From positions 58,180,633 to 58,244,632 of the forward strand of contig OX578280.1 of NCBI GenBank assembly GCA_951217055.1: a stretch of 64,000 nt of DNA, read 5' to 3'. Under the pieces are notes generated by a model, which worked only from the letters and a program-made list of their open reading frames with translations, made no database searches and had not been told where the DNA came from. The position numbers and the translations under genes were made by a program. This document shows, piece after piece, positions 55,001 through 64,000 of the stretch (the stretch's first letter is position 1; each line of letters starts with the position of its first letter). This DNA comes from Gerris lacustris (Eukaryota > Arthropoda > Insecta > Hemiptera > Gerridae).

Positions 55001-57281
55001 TAAAACCAAAGAACTTATAAAGAATAAAAATATAACAAAAACAAGTATAACAAATAAACAAGTAATAAATATACAGTTTTATAAATAAATAAATAAAATA
55101 AAATAATAAAGAAATAGCCATATAACAAAACAGTATATATAGAATAATATAGAGACGGGGCCCTCCCTCTAGGTGTAAAAACACTTACTGAGGGTCCTCA
55201 CCTTTGCTCTGTACATGAAATGTAAATTTACTTACTGTTAAAAATGGTGGAAATAAAGATTTATTTATTTATTTACATGAATTCACGATTTCATTTCGAT
55301 TTACGCAATTCACAATTTCGGGCTTACTGAAGCCCCGTTTCCATTCTAACAAGTTGTAGGCACATGTTGCGCAACATGTCCCCGGCACATGTTGCGGGAC
55401 AAGTGCAATTGGAAACAGTTCCGCAACAGTTCAGTAACACAACACTGAAAATACCTCAACCACAAACAAGAGAGCACGTGTAGGTAGGGAGCAAGGTTTA
55501 GTTATGGTTTGGACAGCGAGTATAGACTGCACCGCGCGTGCGCCTTTCCCCGGGATATGTTGCAAAGTGTTTCCATTGCCCGTAGCACAAGTTGCGGCAC
55601 AAATTGTGTCCCACAGTCGCTTGGCACATGTCCCGCAACATGTTGCAGACTGTTTCCATTTCAACAAAATCCTTGAACTTGTGCCGGCAACATGTTGCGG
55701 CACAAATTTGTTGTCATGGAAACGGGGCTTGAGGTGAGCCAGTTTTAGTAGACTCACAGCACACTCGTATTTTAATTGATATAATCCTAAATGCTCTTTT
55801 GTTTTAAAAAACAAATATTAATCTTTGTCCAGTTAACGAAAGAAATATTGCGGAAATAAATCGGATTCTTTCGATATTTGTTTGAAAATGGAATAAGTAT
55901 CAAAAGTCCATCTTGGAAAATAGGTCCAATTTTTTTTTCAGAAATATCTAGAAAATGCCATTATATGTACAAAAATTCATCGTCGCATTCGTACAAAAAA
56001 ATTTTAAAAGGAAGAGTTGATTCGCAAGAAAGGAGAATAATAAGGGAGCGAAATAAAAAAAAAATCAATGAAGCGGAGCAGAAGGTTACGTTTCTGTTCA
56101 CCCAAACTCAATCCCAAACTACTAGTCCCTGCCACAAATCGCTGACTGCTCTGACTGGTTCCAAACTAATCCGTGATTTAAGGTGGTTAGAGGTGGTTAT
56201 CAGAGCGTGGTTGGAACAGCCGATTAACAGTCGGAGTCAGTCAGAGTTTGAGTTTGGGCTTGTTGGAACGCTTTTTTCCAAATGCGCATGCGTCGGACAG
56301 TTCTAAACTAGTTTGAAGAGTGGTTGGAACAAACCTAATAAAAAAAAGTCCGCTTTAGAAGATCAACTTGGTTGTCAACCCTGTTGAAGTCAAAAAGTTG
56401 GTGGTTGAAATTTTATGTTGGTACATGTTGAAATAAAATAAATAATAAAAAAATCATAAGGGACGAGCCTCTTCTTCACATAATTCATGATAATAACGAG
56501 GAATAACAATTCTTCACGCAATTTAATCCTAAAAACTACCCCAAACAAACTGCAGATTCGGTAGACAACTTTGTAAAAAGTAATGTCTGTGATAAATGTT
56601 GTAACTAATGTTCTTTCCTATGTTTCTAACGTTACTCTCCATGAAGATCTGAATGTGCCTTTTGTCCGCAATCTATCCGTATCCCGATATAGAAGAAAAA
56701 CCAAGAATCCATATCCCACAATCGTAATGCTTTAGTACAACTGCTATCCTCTCAGTTTATCCCAGGTAACCCTCCAAGACGCTTGAAGGGGCAGTAGAGT
56801 AGAGTATTACCATAGAATATGCTTTATTTTTATTGATTAATAATCCCGTGAAATCTGAGCGAACAGGCTCGTGGGGCTGTAAGCCTGGGACCTGTTGCCG
56901 GGGGCCTCGGTTCAAAAGCCAGTAACATGGGGCATTTGGCCTATACCTGGGGCTAGCGGCATGTGGCAATGGTCCTAAGGTTATGGGCCAGTGCCCTGCC
57001 CGTCCGTTATGCCATTTTAGACTAAAGGTAAATTTATTAAAGTATTTATATGTTGCTTTGTATAGTCTTTTGTACATTATTTTTATTTTTTTTTCAGATC
57101 AAAACGATGTGAAGGCATGCTTGTCAGCAGTGCGTCAGATCCTTCATAGCTCAGCATGCCATGGAGTTACCAAAGAAGAACTCACAGCCGAACTTGAGCA
57201 GCTCGGATTAGAATCAACCCAGTCTTCCGTCATAGGAGCTGTTTACCATCAACATAGGCATCGTCTCACTGAAAAACTAAG
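40384..57281 (+). CDS. Commd4: COMMD4-like protein, N-terminal half (partial gene)
   Basis: Exons 40384-40455, 42692-42760, 45712-45751 and 57098-57281 join in phase with GT-AG introns and give about 121 residues with no stop. The opening KFRFCGDTDCPDWLL is the hallmark start of COMMD4. The last exon's QNDVKACLSAVRQIL and ELTAELEQLGLESTQSSVIG fit its helical N-terminal (HN) domain. COMMD proteins assemble into the Commander complex with CCDC22, CCDC93 and the retriever subunits for endosomal recycling; this is family knowledge. As in other COMM genes, the initiator ATG is probably the last codon of a first exon upstream of 40384, which I could not identify. The C-terminal COMM domain is absent after 57281 and is expected beyond 64000. 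The last intron inside the span is 11.3 kb and carries most of the nested elements. Confidence 0.85.
40876..41140 (+). repeat. dispersed repeat F (intact reference copy)
   Basis: GACATTTTCATGTTTAGGCT, AACGTTACGTTACTTTTAGC and CAGTCTCCAGCTGTTGTGCC. The family recurs inverted at 43880-44260 and is split at 48183/49845 by the gypsy remnant. Followed by a C18 run at 41266-41283. Confidence 0.65.
41266..41283 (+). repeat. C18 homopolymer
   Basis: Uninterrupted C run. The glycine-rich minus-strand frame over it is spurious. Confidence 0.9.
42692..42760 (+). CDS. Commd4: COMMD4-like exon
   Basis: Acceptor tatttttcag, donor GTAAGA, exactly 23 codons, phase 0 at both ends. It encodes the amphipathic helix NSESLEKLCEHIILSFFDEN. 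Confidence 0.8.
43585..44465 (+). mobile_element. ATTACGCG foldback-family copy split by repeat F
   Basis: 43585-43770 (AGTACATTACGCGTCTAG through TACTTATATCTACGATTG) and 44236-44465 (AAACAAACAGCAAATTAG through CGTATCAATCGTAGATAAAG) are its two parts. Repeat F lies between, inverted (CTTTTCTGAGTTTTTAAGCT to ATAGCCTAAACAT). Confidence 0.68.
44466..45419. other. COMMD4-like intron, no feature recognised
   Basis: A/T-rich sequence between exons 42692-42760 and 45712-45751, with no recognised repeat boundary or coding. Confidence 0.5.
45420..45630. repeat. CG-rich palindromic micro-repeat cluster
   Basis: Four CCTCGGCT(G/T)CGCCTCGGGA-type units, each separated by a short AATTA-type spacer, period about 30-35. 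The outer inverted pair is GTAAAGTGCCCATTATTCCC and GGGAATAATGGCTTACTTTAC. Relative at 8870-9010. Confidence 0.75.
45712..45751 (+). CDS. Commd4: COMMD4-like micro-exon
   Basis: Acceptor gttgcag, donor GTAAGT, 40 nt encoding YTEVEGLTRGTLL plus one base of the Asp codon completed at 57098. It fills the gap between the flanking exons in the family layout. Confidence 0.75.
45937..46010 (+). mobile_element. possible hAT-type element end
   Basis: CAGTGCCGGAACTAGCCGTG then GCCGCACACGGGCCTCGGGG. CAGNGxCGGA-type starts are typical of hAT ends. The opposite end was not found. Confidence 0.35.
46160..46690 (+). mobile_element. left part of an AGGTTTGTTCCAACC-family TIR element
   Basis: AGGTTTGTTCCAACCACCAG at 46160 starts the same sequence as 53536; both carry GAACGCTCCTTTCTCGAACC, TCAGGGCCTGAT and a GCTCGAAAGTTGGAAGTAAA stretch. 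The right end is lost after about 46640. It serves as the empty site for the LINE at 53959. Confidence 0.75.
46780..46905 (+). mobile_element. Penelope-type terminal fragment with hammerhead-like motif
   Basis: CTGAGGA (46808-46814), stem II GACCTTT/AAAGGTC (816-822/828-834, perfect 7 bp), GAAAC then GTC (835-842), then ATTTATTCACACCTAAAG, the tail shared with 30495 and 32985. Confidence 0.65.
46808..46842 (+). ncRNA. minimal hammerhead-like motif
   Basis: CTGAnGA, a perfect 7-bp stem II with CAAAG loop, GAAA and a GTC triplet. Stem III is almost absent. This is the form reported for Penelope-linked small hammerheads that cleave as dimers. Best-formed of the set in this window. Confidence 0.6.
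46906..48182. other. COMMD4-like intron, no feature recognised
   Basis: A/T-rich intronic sequence without supported coding or repeat boundaries. Confidence 0.5.
48209..48301 (+). repeat. gypsy 5' LTR (93 bp)
   Basis: TG...CA ends. It differs from the 3' LTR at only a few bases and starts with the palindrome GACACTGACAGTGTC. The PBS-like TGGTGGCAGCG begins at 48302. Confidence 0.9.
48339..48424 (+). pseudogene. gypsy gag N terminus (about 28 codons)
   Basis: ATG at 48339 opens MVKEETKVCKSNISLAPPSE and FTLAVGNF. The APPSEF word is typical of gypsy-type gag starts. It is cut where the RTE segment begins. Confidence 0.6.
48425..49132 (+). mobile_element. RTE-type LINE 3' fragment
   Basis: Reads LKVNMEKTKYLVVGG, then in another frame (from 48500) VDSFKYLGSIIHESGTCQFD, ILTYGAEGWTLTERQKDRIN, EEIRRRMEADETVTGRIEER and DWEDRRGWN, stop at 49073-49075. 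This is the C-terminal part of RTE endonuclease-reverse transcriptases. It ends in a TAAAG/TAAG tail (49113-49132), usual for RTE. G/C content is clearly above its surroundings. The upstream RT and endonuclease are absent, with one frameshift. Confidence 0.85.
49133..49740 (+). pseudogene. gypsy integrase C-terminal part, frameshifted
   Basis: TSSPYHSRSNGKAESAGKII, AWLGILAYRATPLQGGLSPA and ELILGRKLRSTLP are the end of the integrase core, including its last catalytic Glu in the NGKAE word. A frameshift near 49355 leads to RREHNAKKAAGKKRFDSRHR and the C-terminal GTRVWIRGMK domain, stop at 49738-49740. Confidence 0.85.
49752..49844 (+). repeat. gypsy 3' LTR (93 bp)
   Basis: Same length and ends as 48209-48301; preceded by a polypurine tract. 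Confidence 0.9.
50358..51110 (+). mobile_element. TIR element, first of two neighbouring copies
   Basis: ATTGAAGCGAGCGTA (50358) faces TACGCTCGCTTCAAT (51096-51110). The inside has ATCGTTACGTTAGAACGTAA, GCGAGCATTGCGCGCGA and a CAGACAGACAGAC tract. The left flank AGGCATCGCGTGGCTCTATC is shared with the second copy, so the element may start earlier. Partial relatives at 860-905 and 15290. Confidence 0.75.
51333..52078 (+). mobile_element. TIR element, second neighbouring copy
   Basis: Same ends (51333; 52064-52078) and same inner order as 50358-51110, with a longer (CAGA)n tract at 51984-52028. The copies sit about 975 bases apart in direct orientation. Confidence 0.75.
52149..52284 (+). repeat. 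34-bp minisatellite, four copies
   Basis: CGCACCCGAGTATAATACGC and AGGCTATATTTATA repeat almost perfectly four times. Degenerate GTATAATACGCACC words continue to about 52390. Confidence 0.95.
52925..53115 (+). repeat. about 35-bp degenerate minisatellite
   Basis: ACATAGATTGAAGACGACTT and CATCTTATACTGT repeat five to six times with substitutions and small deletions. Confidence 0.88.
53116..53535. other. COMMD4-like intron, no feature recognised
   Basis: A/T-rich, without supported features. Confidence 0.5.
53959..55270 (+). mobile_element. 5'-truncated CR1-like LINE
   Basis: Enters in the RT at QVNANGHISEPLKITFGTPQ and ends with the 3'UTR GGGCCCTCCCTCTAGGTG and an (ATTT)n tail. The paralogue at 46580-46610 shows the unfilled site GTTTATTTATTACATGAATT, and imperfect copies of that word flank the LINE. 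It is the best-preserved relative of the LINE at 20080. Confidence 0.88.
53962..54913 (+). pseudogene. LINE ORF2 C-terminal part (RT palm onward)
   Basis: FGTPQRTVMAPWLFLIYVNQ, SYVDDTLIYFRGATWEQV, NLTKTKYMCFSF and INSIKYLGVIIDSNLKWKEH, then after a shift near 54490 the C terminus RHATYLGPHYYSRLPASLKN, stop at 54911-54913. The palm motif is YVDD. No start codon; 5' truncated. Confidence 0.88.
55331..55729. mobile_element. 399-bp MITE with TGA target duplication
   Basis: AGCCCCGTTTCCAT (55331) faces ATGGAAACGGGGCT (to 55729). TGA flanks both ends (55328-55330, 55730-55732). The inside is filled with GGCACATGTTGCGG-type words in both orientations. Non-coding; superfamily not assigned. Confidence 0.85.
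56560..56805 (+). pseudogene. Jockey-type LINE C-terminal fragment
   Basis: VSNVTLHEDLNVPFVRNLSV and SRYRRKTKNPYPTI, then in a shifted frame LLSSQFIPGNPPRRLKGQ. The same order (VSNLTIHNDLKVPYV, SSRY, PPRRLKR) ends the Jockey at 13867. Only about 80 codons remain. Confidence 0.72.
57098..57281 (+). CDS. Commd4: COMMD4-like exon (last exon seen)
   Basis: Acceptor ttttttcag, donor GTATTT after two bases of a codon, 184 nt. It encodes the bulk of the HN domain through YHQHRHRLTEKL. A 420-bp TIR element begins only 19 bases after the donor. Confidence 0.88.
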
Positions 57282-57300
57282 GTATTTACTGGAAATATAT

Positions 57301-57720
57301 AGGTTTGTTCCAACCAAGCATTGTACCGTCCGCGGGATCGTCACAGGCATGCTCAATGAGACCTGTGACAGTGTTTCTGTTTCGTGCCGACCACGAAACT
57401 GTTCCAACCCGGGCAGGGATCGTTTGCGAACCGTTCACTCTACAGTCCTAACGATCCTCTGACAATACCATGTACTGGTTTGTATGACATGCGTAGTTAT
57501 GTCAATAGTCACAAATATCAACAGGAAGGTTCCCTAACTGTTAGGTTTCCTTGAATGTTATTAATACAGTGCGAATTAAAGTCCTAAACCCGTTCCAACC
57601 TCCATGATTTTATTACAGTACAATTTTAGCGCATGCGTATAAAACCTATCCTAAACGATTCCCGAACGATCCGCGGGACAATTCAAAGGACGGTATAAAT
57701 AGGGGGGTTGGAACAAACCT
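57301..57720 (+). mobile_element. 420-bp AGGTTTGTTCCAACC-family MITE
   Basis: AGGTTTGTTCCAACC (57301) faces GGTTGGAACAAACCT (to 57720). TAT flanks both sides (57298-57300, 57721-57723). It begins 19 bases after the splice donor of the last visible COMMD4-like exon. Confidence 0.85.
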
Positions 57721-58055
57721 TATACTTACATATTTATAGAAATTGGCAAAGCCAACTAAGTTGAGTAAAATTATGATTTTTAAGAAAACTTCACAAGTCA
57801 ATTTCTTATATCATTCTACACTACAATATATTTGTTAATTTCGACGTTTTAAAGAGATTATTTAAGCGATACATAAAAATGTACCTGGATTTTATAAAAT
57901 GTTTGTATAGGTTTCTTATTAATGTTTTCGACGTGATTATGTCTCGGAGTAGGACGAAATGTAGCCATTTCAAACATGATCAATTTAGTTTAAAATTACT
58001 TTAATTTACCCTAAATCGACAATTATTAAAACAAATACGTATGGTGACGCCGGTA

Positions 58056-58908
<853 letters not shown>

Positions 58909-60632
58909 AAAAGAAGATTGAATATATGGGACAAATAGAACAAACGATGTCAATGACAATATTCCTTAACAGTAAATTAAGCCTAAAGCAATTCAAACAA
59001 GACGAATTCCTTCTCATTTATGTTTCTAATGAAGGGAATACGTTTAAAAGTTATTTGACATGGAATAATTTTAATTTAAATTACTTGAGCAAAAACTGGG
59101 AAATATTAACAAATAGTCGTTATTATATTTTTGTAAGAAATGTTTCCAGAGCAGCCGGCATGAATCAAATCAAACTTTGACAGGTTGATTTAACTCGCTG
59201 TCTAGTGTAAAGATACGGGATAGGAAATGTTGAAACGTGTTACTGACGTATTGGGTTAAAGTTAGTCTCACGTGGACTTCTCAGTAAAGTGGTCCCCCTG
59301 AGTTGTGTCACAACCTATTGATGACGTACAATGTTCACGAAAAACTCCAAATGGAATAAAAATAACACTCCTGTAACTTTTTTTTACGGCAATTTTTTTT
59401 TATTAATAAATAATCGATCTGTAATTGACAGTATTCCTCTGTCCTTTTTACCGCTAGAATTACATAAAACATTTCACCTCTACTATGCACTTGTAAGAAT
59501 TGTTCTCACCTTCCTTGCAATTTTTTTTTTAATCAACGAAATTTTCTTCACACATGTTATTAATTTTTTTACAAAAAGATTAACTTTTCTCTGATCGAGT
59601 AGGATGAAAATAATAGTCGAACAAGAACAAGCATCCCTTCTTCTTTGGCACCTTTCCCTTTTTGCTTTTTTGGGAAATTAGACACTTAAAATAGGTTTAA
59701 GTCTTAGAAGACGAAACCTCAAGGGATAGTTCTTTCGCCAAAAAGTCTACTGACCTGAATGAGTCTCTGAGGCTATTGTTACTTTAAATCACTTCATAAA
59801 TCCTCTTTTAAAATGGTTTCTAGATTTTAATCCTCTCTTATCACCTCTACAGTCTATAATCTTTTATATACTTACAAGCTGTTAAGCCCTTGAGAACTAG
59901 CTTAATTTTATATTTAGAATAAAAAGTAAAATTAATTTATATATCTACAGTTATTATAATTATTTGAAGACCTACGAATCAAAACAAACATTTACTTTTA
60001 TTGGAATAAATTTGATTTTCGTAGGTTAGCAATAACAAATCATTTCAAGGCGAATCGTCGCCATCAAGACACTACTCGATTAAATAAATGATTGCTAAGG
60101 TTTGGACGATTAGAAAAATACTTGCAAATTGTTGCGTTCATAATATGTAATATGTACAATATCTGATTTCACTACATGATTTTTTGAACAGGCGATATTT
60201 TTGACTTAAAGTAACTCTTGAAAAGAACTAACTAGCCTATCTTGTAGAGCTTGTAGTAACGCAGAGAGTTTTTTTTTCTTCAGTTGACCGATAAAGTGGT
60301 TGTTATCGCACTCAAAGTAGTATGCAAAACAGCAGATTCCTACACTTACTACTTTACCGCAGTCCAGTGTTTCAACTTACGAACATAAAAAACTTAAATC
60401 TAAACAAAGATTAAATAATTCAAATTATAATAATAATAACAATGACAACTAATGATTATTTTTTTAACTAACTACATGATTTAAACACTATACTTATATC
60501 AAATATAAAAATGTTAAAACATAAAAAAGTAAAGATAGACAATCTAAAAGAAAATAATCAAATGTGATGAGTAAGTACTTATAATGATGAAAACAATAAC
60601 AGCGATTGGTAAAAAAAATGGATAAATATAAT
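58909..60632. other. no supported feature
   Basis: A/T-rich. The short frames at 58926-59180 and 59331-59594 have no recognisable domain, splice context or similarity to the missing COMM domain. Confidence 0.5.
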
Positions 60633-62080
60633 AGTACATTACGCGTCGAGTGCGGAAAGTAGCATTTTGCCTGCGAGTGTGGAGTTTGCACCCGAGCGAT
60701 AGCGAGGGTGGTAAAACCACACGAGCAATGCAAAATGCCGTTTTCGTACGAGTTGCGTACCGTACTTTATCTACGATTGTTAGATTTAAATAATAAATAC
60801 CGAAAAAAATAATGTCACGTTTTTAGGGATTTTTTTATGTATTTAGATTATATTGTTTTGTTTGTTTTGATTTGTTGTCACCATGGAGACTAGATTTGGC
60901 TACAGTTTGACACATTGAGTTGTATGGAAATAATTGAATAAAAGAAAAAGGGCAGTTTTTGGTTTAAGTGTTAACATTGTGTTTGAAATTTATTTATAGA
61001 AGATAGTTGTAAAACGCATCAAATAAACTTCCTGTATACAAGTTCGTATTTCTCTTTTAATATAGATAACATTAATTCATTAGTTGTATTTTGTGCCGAA
61101 TTATTTCGGGAGGCGTATTATTTTCCTCATATTCGTCATAATCATTTAAATCACTCATTGATTTTCACAAAAAACTCGATATAAAAGTTACTTTTATTAA
61201 ACAAACAGCAAATTACTCTTGTTAAATGTAAACAAACTCGCTAATCGTGCGTAAAGCTAAAGAAGAGGAATTCTTCAGAACTATGAGACGCGCATGCGCA
61301 ATGAATACAAGTACGTAAATAATCACTTTCTACGCATCTAAACAGAGATATAATGTTTATATTTCGTATCAATCGTAGATAAAATATTTTATCTACGATA
61401 GATACGAAATATAAACATTGTATCTCTGTTTAGATGCGTAGAAAGTGATTCTTTACTTACTTGTATTCATTGCGCATGCGCGTCTCATAGTTCTGAAGAA
61501 TTCTACAGCTTCTACGCACGATTAGCGAGTTTGTTTACATTTAACAAAACTATTTTATTTATTTAAGAATATAACATTATAAAAATAAATAAACAATACA
61601 TTAAAACATTTCTAATTAAATACATATGTATAGCTTAAATTACATTTGTAACATGGTTACTTCTTACGGTAAGACAAAAGCCTGTGTTGTAAGAAGGAAA
61701 AGGACTAATTTGCTGTTCTTTTACTAAAGTAACTGTTTATATCGAGTTTTTAGTAAAAAAACAATGAGTGAATCAAGTGACTTTGACGAAAATGTGTAGA
61801 ATAATACTCCTCCAGAAATAATTAATTCGGCAAAAAATACAACTCAAGAATTAATGCCATCTTCATCAAGAGAGAGATACGAACTTACATACAGCAAGTT
61901 TATTTTTTTTCTGCATTTATTGTTTAAATCTAACAATCGTAGATAAAGTACGGTACGCAACTCGTGCGAAAACGGAATTTTGCATTGCTCGTGTGGTTTT
62001 ACTACCCTCGCTGTCGCTCGGGTGCAAACTCCACACTCGCATGCAAAATGCAACTTTCCGCACTCGACGCGTAATGTACT
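60633..62080. mobile_element. 1.45-kb foldback element (near-palindromic), ATTACGCG family
   Basis: AGTACATTACGCGTCGAG (60633) faces CTCGACGCGTAATGTACT (to 62080). Outer arms of about 165 bases and inner arms of about 200 bases (61180-61384, 61386-61590) are inverted around a perfect centre with ATCGTAGATAAAAT and ATTTTATCTACGAT. The right arm has an extra segment of about 150 bases (61560-61700), and the left arm holds unmatched sequence at 60805-61165. Single-arm relatives: 925, 30923, 43585. Confidence 0.85.
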
Positions 62081-62161
62081 ATTACATGTTGATGCACACT
62101 CTATTATTTACAAATTACTAACTGTAGGAAAAATTTAATGTGTAACTCGAGCTTAAAGTGT

Positions 62162-62236
62162 CTTTGCTGCACTCGAGAAACCTTTCCACCCTCGTCTGCG
62201 GCTCGTGCGTAAATATTTCTCTCGAGTGCAGCAAAG
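62162..62236. repeat. perfect 17-bp hairpin
   Basis: CTTTGCTGCACTCGAGA (62162-62178) faces TCTCGAGTGCAGCAAAG (62220-62236) across a 41-base loop. It may be the end of another CG-rich TIR element. Confidence 0.75.
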
Positions 62237-64000
62237 TGCCAATTTGCGCACTAGTTGCACAAATAACTATTATCCGACCTCTCCAGCGCACTCTAGGGCC
62301 AAAAAAGGTGTTTTTGATAGTGTACCCTGTTATCACGAGTACTATTTTAAGTTAAAACCAAACCGAATAAAAATTATCTTGTACAGGACACTTTGGAGAT
62401 GGTACTCTACTCTAAACTTTTTCCATCCGAACCTCTCGAAGTGGAGTTATAAGCCTCCAAAGTTGAGTAATTTTCATTTTTTTTCTTTAAGTTTAGGGAT
62501 TCATTCTTTTTTTTGATGAGGGGAAGGTTGGAAATGATATTGGGAGGGTCGGTGTCAATTTTTACTGGTAGAAGGCTTCAAAAAAGTAATTTAAAAAAAA
62601 TCATTCTATTAAAAAAAAAAAACCTTGATATTTTCTAGAATTGGGGTGCTCATATTAAATAAAGACTAAACACAAATTAAGAGAAAACTTAATTCAGTTG
62701 CAATTTAATTAATACTGACCTTTTTATATCAACACCCCGAATTTGGGTTCTACCTAATTCACCATTTTTTTTAATCGGTTATACATATTATAACAAAATG
62801 TTATACTTCAAGTAATCGTAGATGGAGAATTTTTAATAAAAATCAAATGAAATACCCAGTATTAAATATTTGATTTTTAACCAATAAAGCGTTATTTTAT
62901 AAATATCAGAATAAAATTTATATCTGTTTGTGGTTTGAGAGTTTTATGTATGAATGATTTTTTTTTTATTATTATTGGTTTGACAAGAATTTTTTTAATA
63001 TTGTTCAATTGTTTTTCGAGAATATATAACCCTATAACCTTTCCCGCATTTTTAAACTAAGTTTAAAAAAAAAATTATATATTTTATTTTTAACATATGT
63101 TTTATTAATTTATTGTTGACGTAATAACTAAAAAAAATAATAATTATTATTATTGTCCAATAGTTCTATCGTATAAATTTTGTATTTTAGTTTATTTCGT
63201 CATAATGTTAAGATAAATACTGCTAATTAGAACAAAATCAATAGATAAGCCACTGGACATTTTTTTTTTTTTTTTAAATTTGCAAAACCACAAACAATTA
63301 TCAGATTTGATTTAAATGGATGGGATAGGGTGTAGCTGAATTGTGGTAAATTGGATACTTAGATGAGTAAATACCCTATATTTACTCTCCTCGTTCTCTA
63401 GTACGGCAAACCAATTAGTCCCTCTCTTTATTCTAAATGACCCTACAGCAATTGTGTTTCACTTGGTCCACTGACTAGGTCAAGTACCTAGATGACTCTA
63501 GGGATGAAACCCTATTTTTAAAATTAAGCAACCCAGTAATTGCAAAGAGTTCGTTTTTTTATTATTTTTTTTTTGTCCTTAAAGCCATGTGCAAGCCATT
63601 TTTATTGGGGAAAAAATTATACTTTCTTATTTAAATACTGTTATGTTCGCCTCACTAAAATACTAATTAAAAAAATCCCGTCAAGTACTTGCCAACAAGC
63701 TAAAAAAAAAAGGGTTTCTTCGGTCATAAAATTTCCTGAATTTTTTTCTTTCTTTTGTAAATTATATGTATAAAAAGTAGCACTTAAGAGGAACAAGGTG
63801 TGCATATTATGCTTTAGCATCTCATGGGTATGCACTTATTTGGTTCTTTTAGGGGTAAAATGGCCGCTATTTTAGAAACGCGATGTATGTTTGTGATCTG
63901 CATTTCAATATACCTTTAAAATGATACAACACTCAAAAAATAGAAAAAATAAAAATTTTAGGGTCACCATAGTTACCTAAAATTACAAAAATTTGACTTT
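62237..64000. other. no supported feature
   Basis: A/T-rich, many homopolymer runs. No exon of the missing COMMD4 COMM domain was recognised here. Confidence 0.5.

Larger units (their letters stand above)
53536..56336 (+). mobile_element. AGGTTTGTTCCAACC-family TIR element hosting two later insertions
   Basis: AGGTTTGTTCCAACC (53536) faces GGTTGGAACAAACCT (to 56336). AAT flanks both sides (53533-53535, 56337-56339), a 3-bp target duplication. Inside lie a CR1-like LINE (53959-55270) and a MITE (55331-55729). The remaining host sequence matches 46160-46640 on the left. The frame at 55878-56306 reads out of the right subterminal region and is not a recognisable protein. Confidence 0.82.

Noticed and set aside
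55878..56306. 142-residue plus-strand protein
   Set aside because: The frame runs into the element's own subterminal repeat and shows no known domain; treated as chance.
58926..59594. Short plus-strand frames as the missing COMMD4 C terminus
   Set aside because: No COMM-domain pattern (tryptophan and leucine-rich nuclear-export-like motif) and no fitting splice acceptor with the required phase.

Overview
The window is animal nuclear DNA, A/T-rich and almost saturated with transposable elements. Spliced host genes with GT-AG introns, Helitrons, Jockey/CR1/RTE-type LINEs, a Ty3/gypsy remnant, Penelope-type motifs and many TIR elements point to an arthropod, most probably an insect. A hemipteran is only a guess. 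There are no operons, bacterial genes or CRISPR arrays.

Two host genes were reconstructed by joining exons. (1) On the minus strand, 28044 to 15533, lies a complete gene for an MFSD1-like lysosomal major-facilitator transporter. Nine coding exons keep phase at all eight junctions and give 467 residues, the usual MFSD1 length. (2) On the plus strand, 40384 to 57281, lie four consecutive phase-compatible exons of a COMMD4-like protein (the N-terminal helical half). Its ATG exon was not found, and its COMM domain should lie beyond position 64000.

Layout: 1-4.8 kb, repeat debris and a GTAC-rich duplicated block; 4.8-6.8 kb, a 24-copy 83-bp satellite; 7-15 kb, nested TIR elements, a tRNA-derived SINE-like family and a 5'-truncated Jockey LINE with a 12-bp target duplication; 15.5-28 kb, the MFSD1 gene, whose introns hold a Helitron, a CR1-like LINE with an internal foldback, a TIR element with 127-bp tandem repeats and a hammerhead-motif insertion; 28-40 kb, intergenic repeats including a 104-bp dimeric array and a second Helitron; 40-57 kb, the COMMD4 gene, whose 11.3-kb intron holds a gypsy remnant carrying an RTE fragment and a three-level nest of elements; 57-64 kb, more TIR elements, a (TA)n tract and a 1.45-kb palindromic foldback.

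The two genes are transcribed divergently and nothing in the sequence links their functions. I found no convincing undescribed molecular system. The most interesting items are hammerhead-like motifs in inverted arrangement (one set bounded by a perfect 12-bp target duplication), the higher-order satellite, two Helitrons with legible ends, two TIR families whose classification is open, and insertions that can be proved from empty-site copies elsewhere in the window. Exon joins and family names rest on reading by eye and on memory of the families; no alignment was run.
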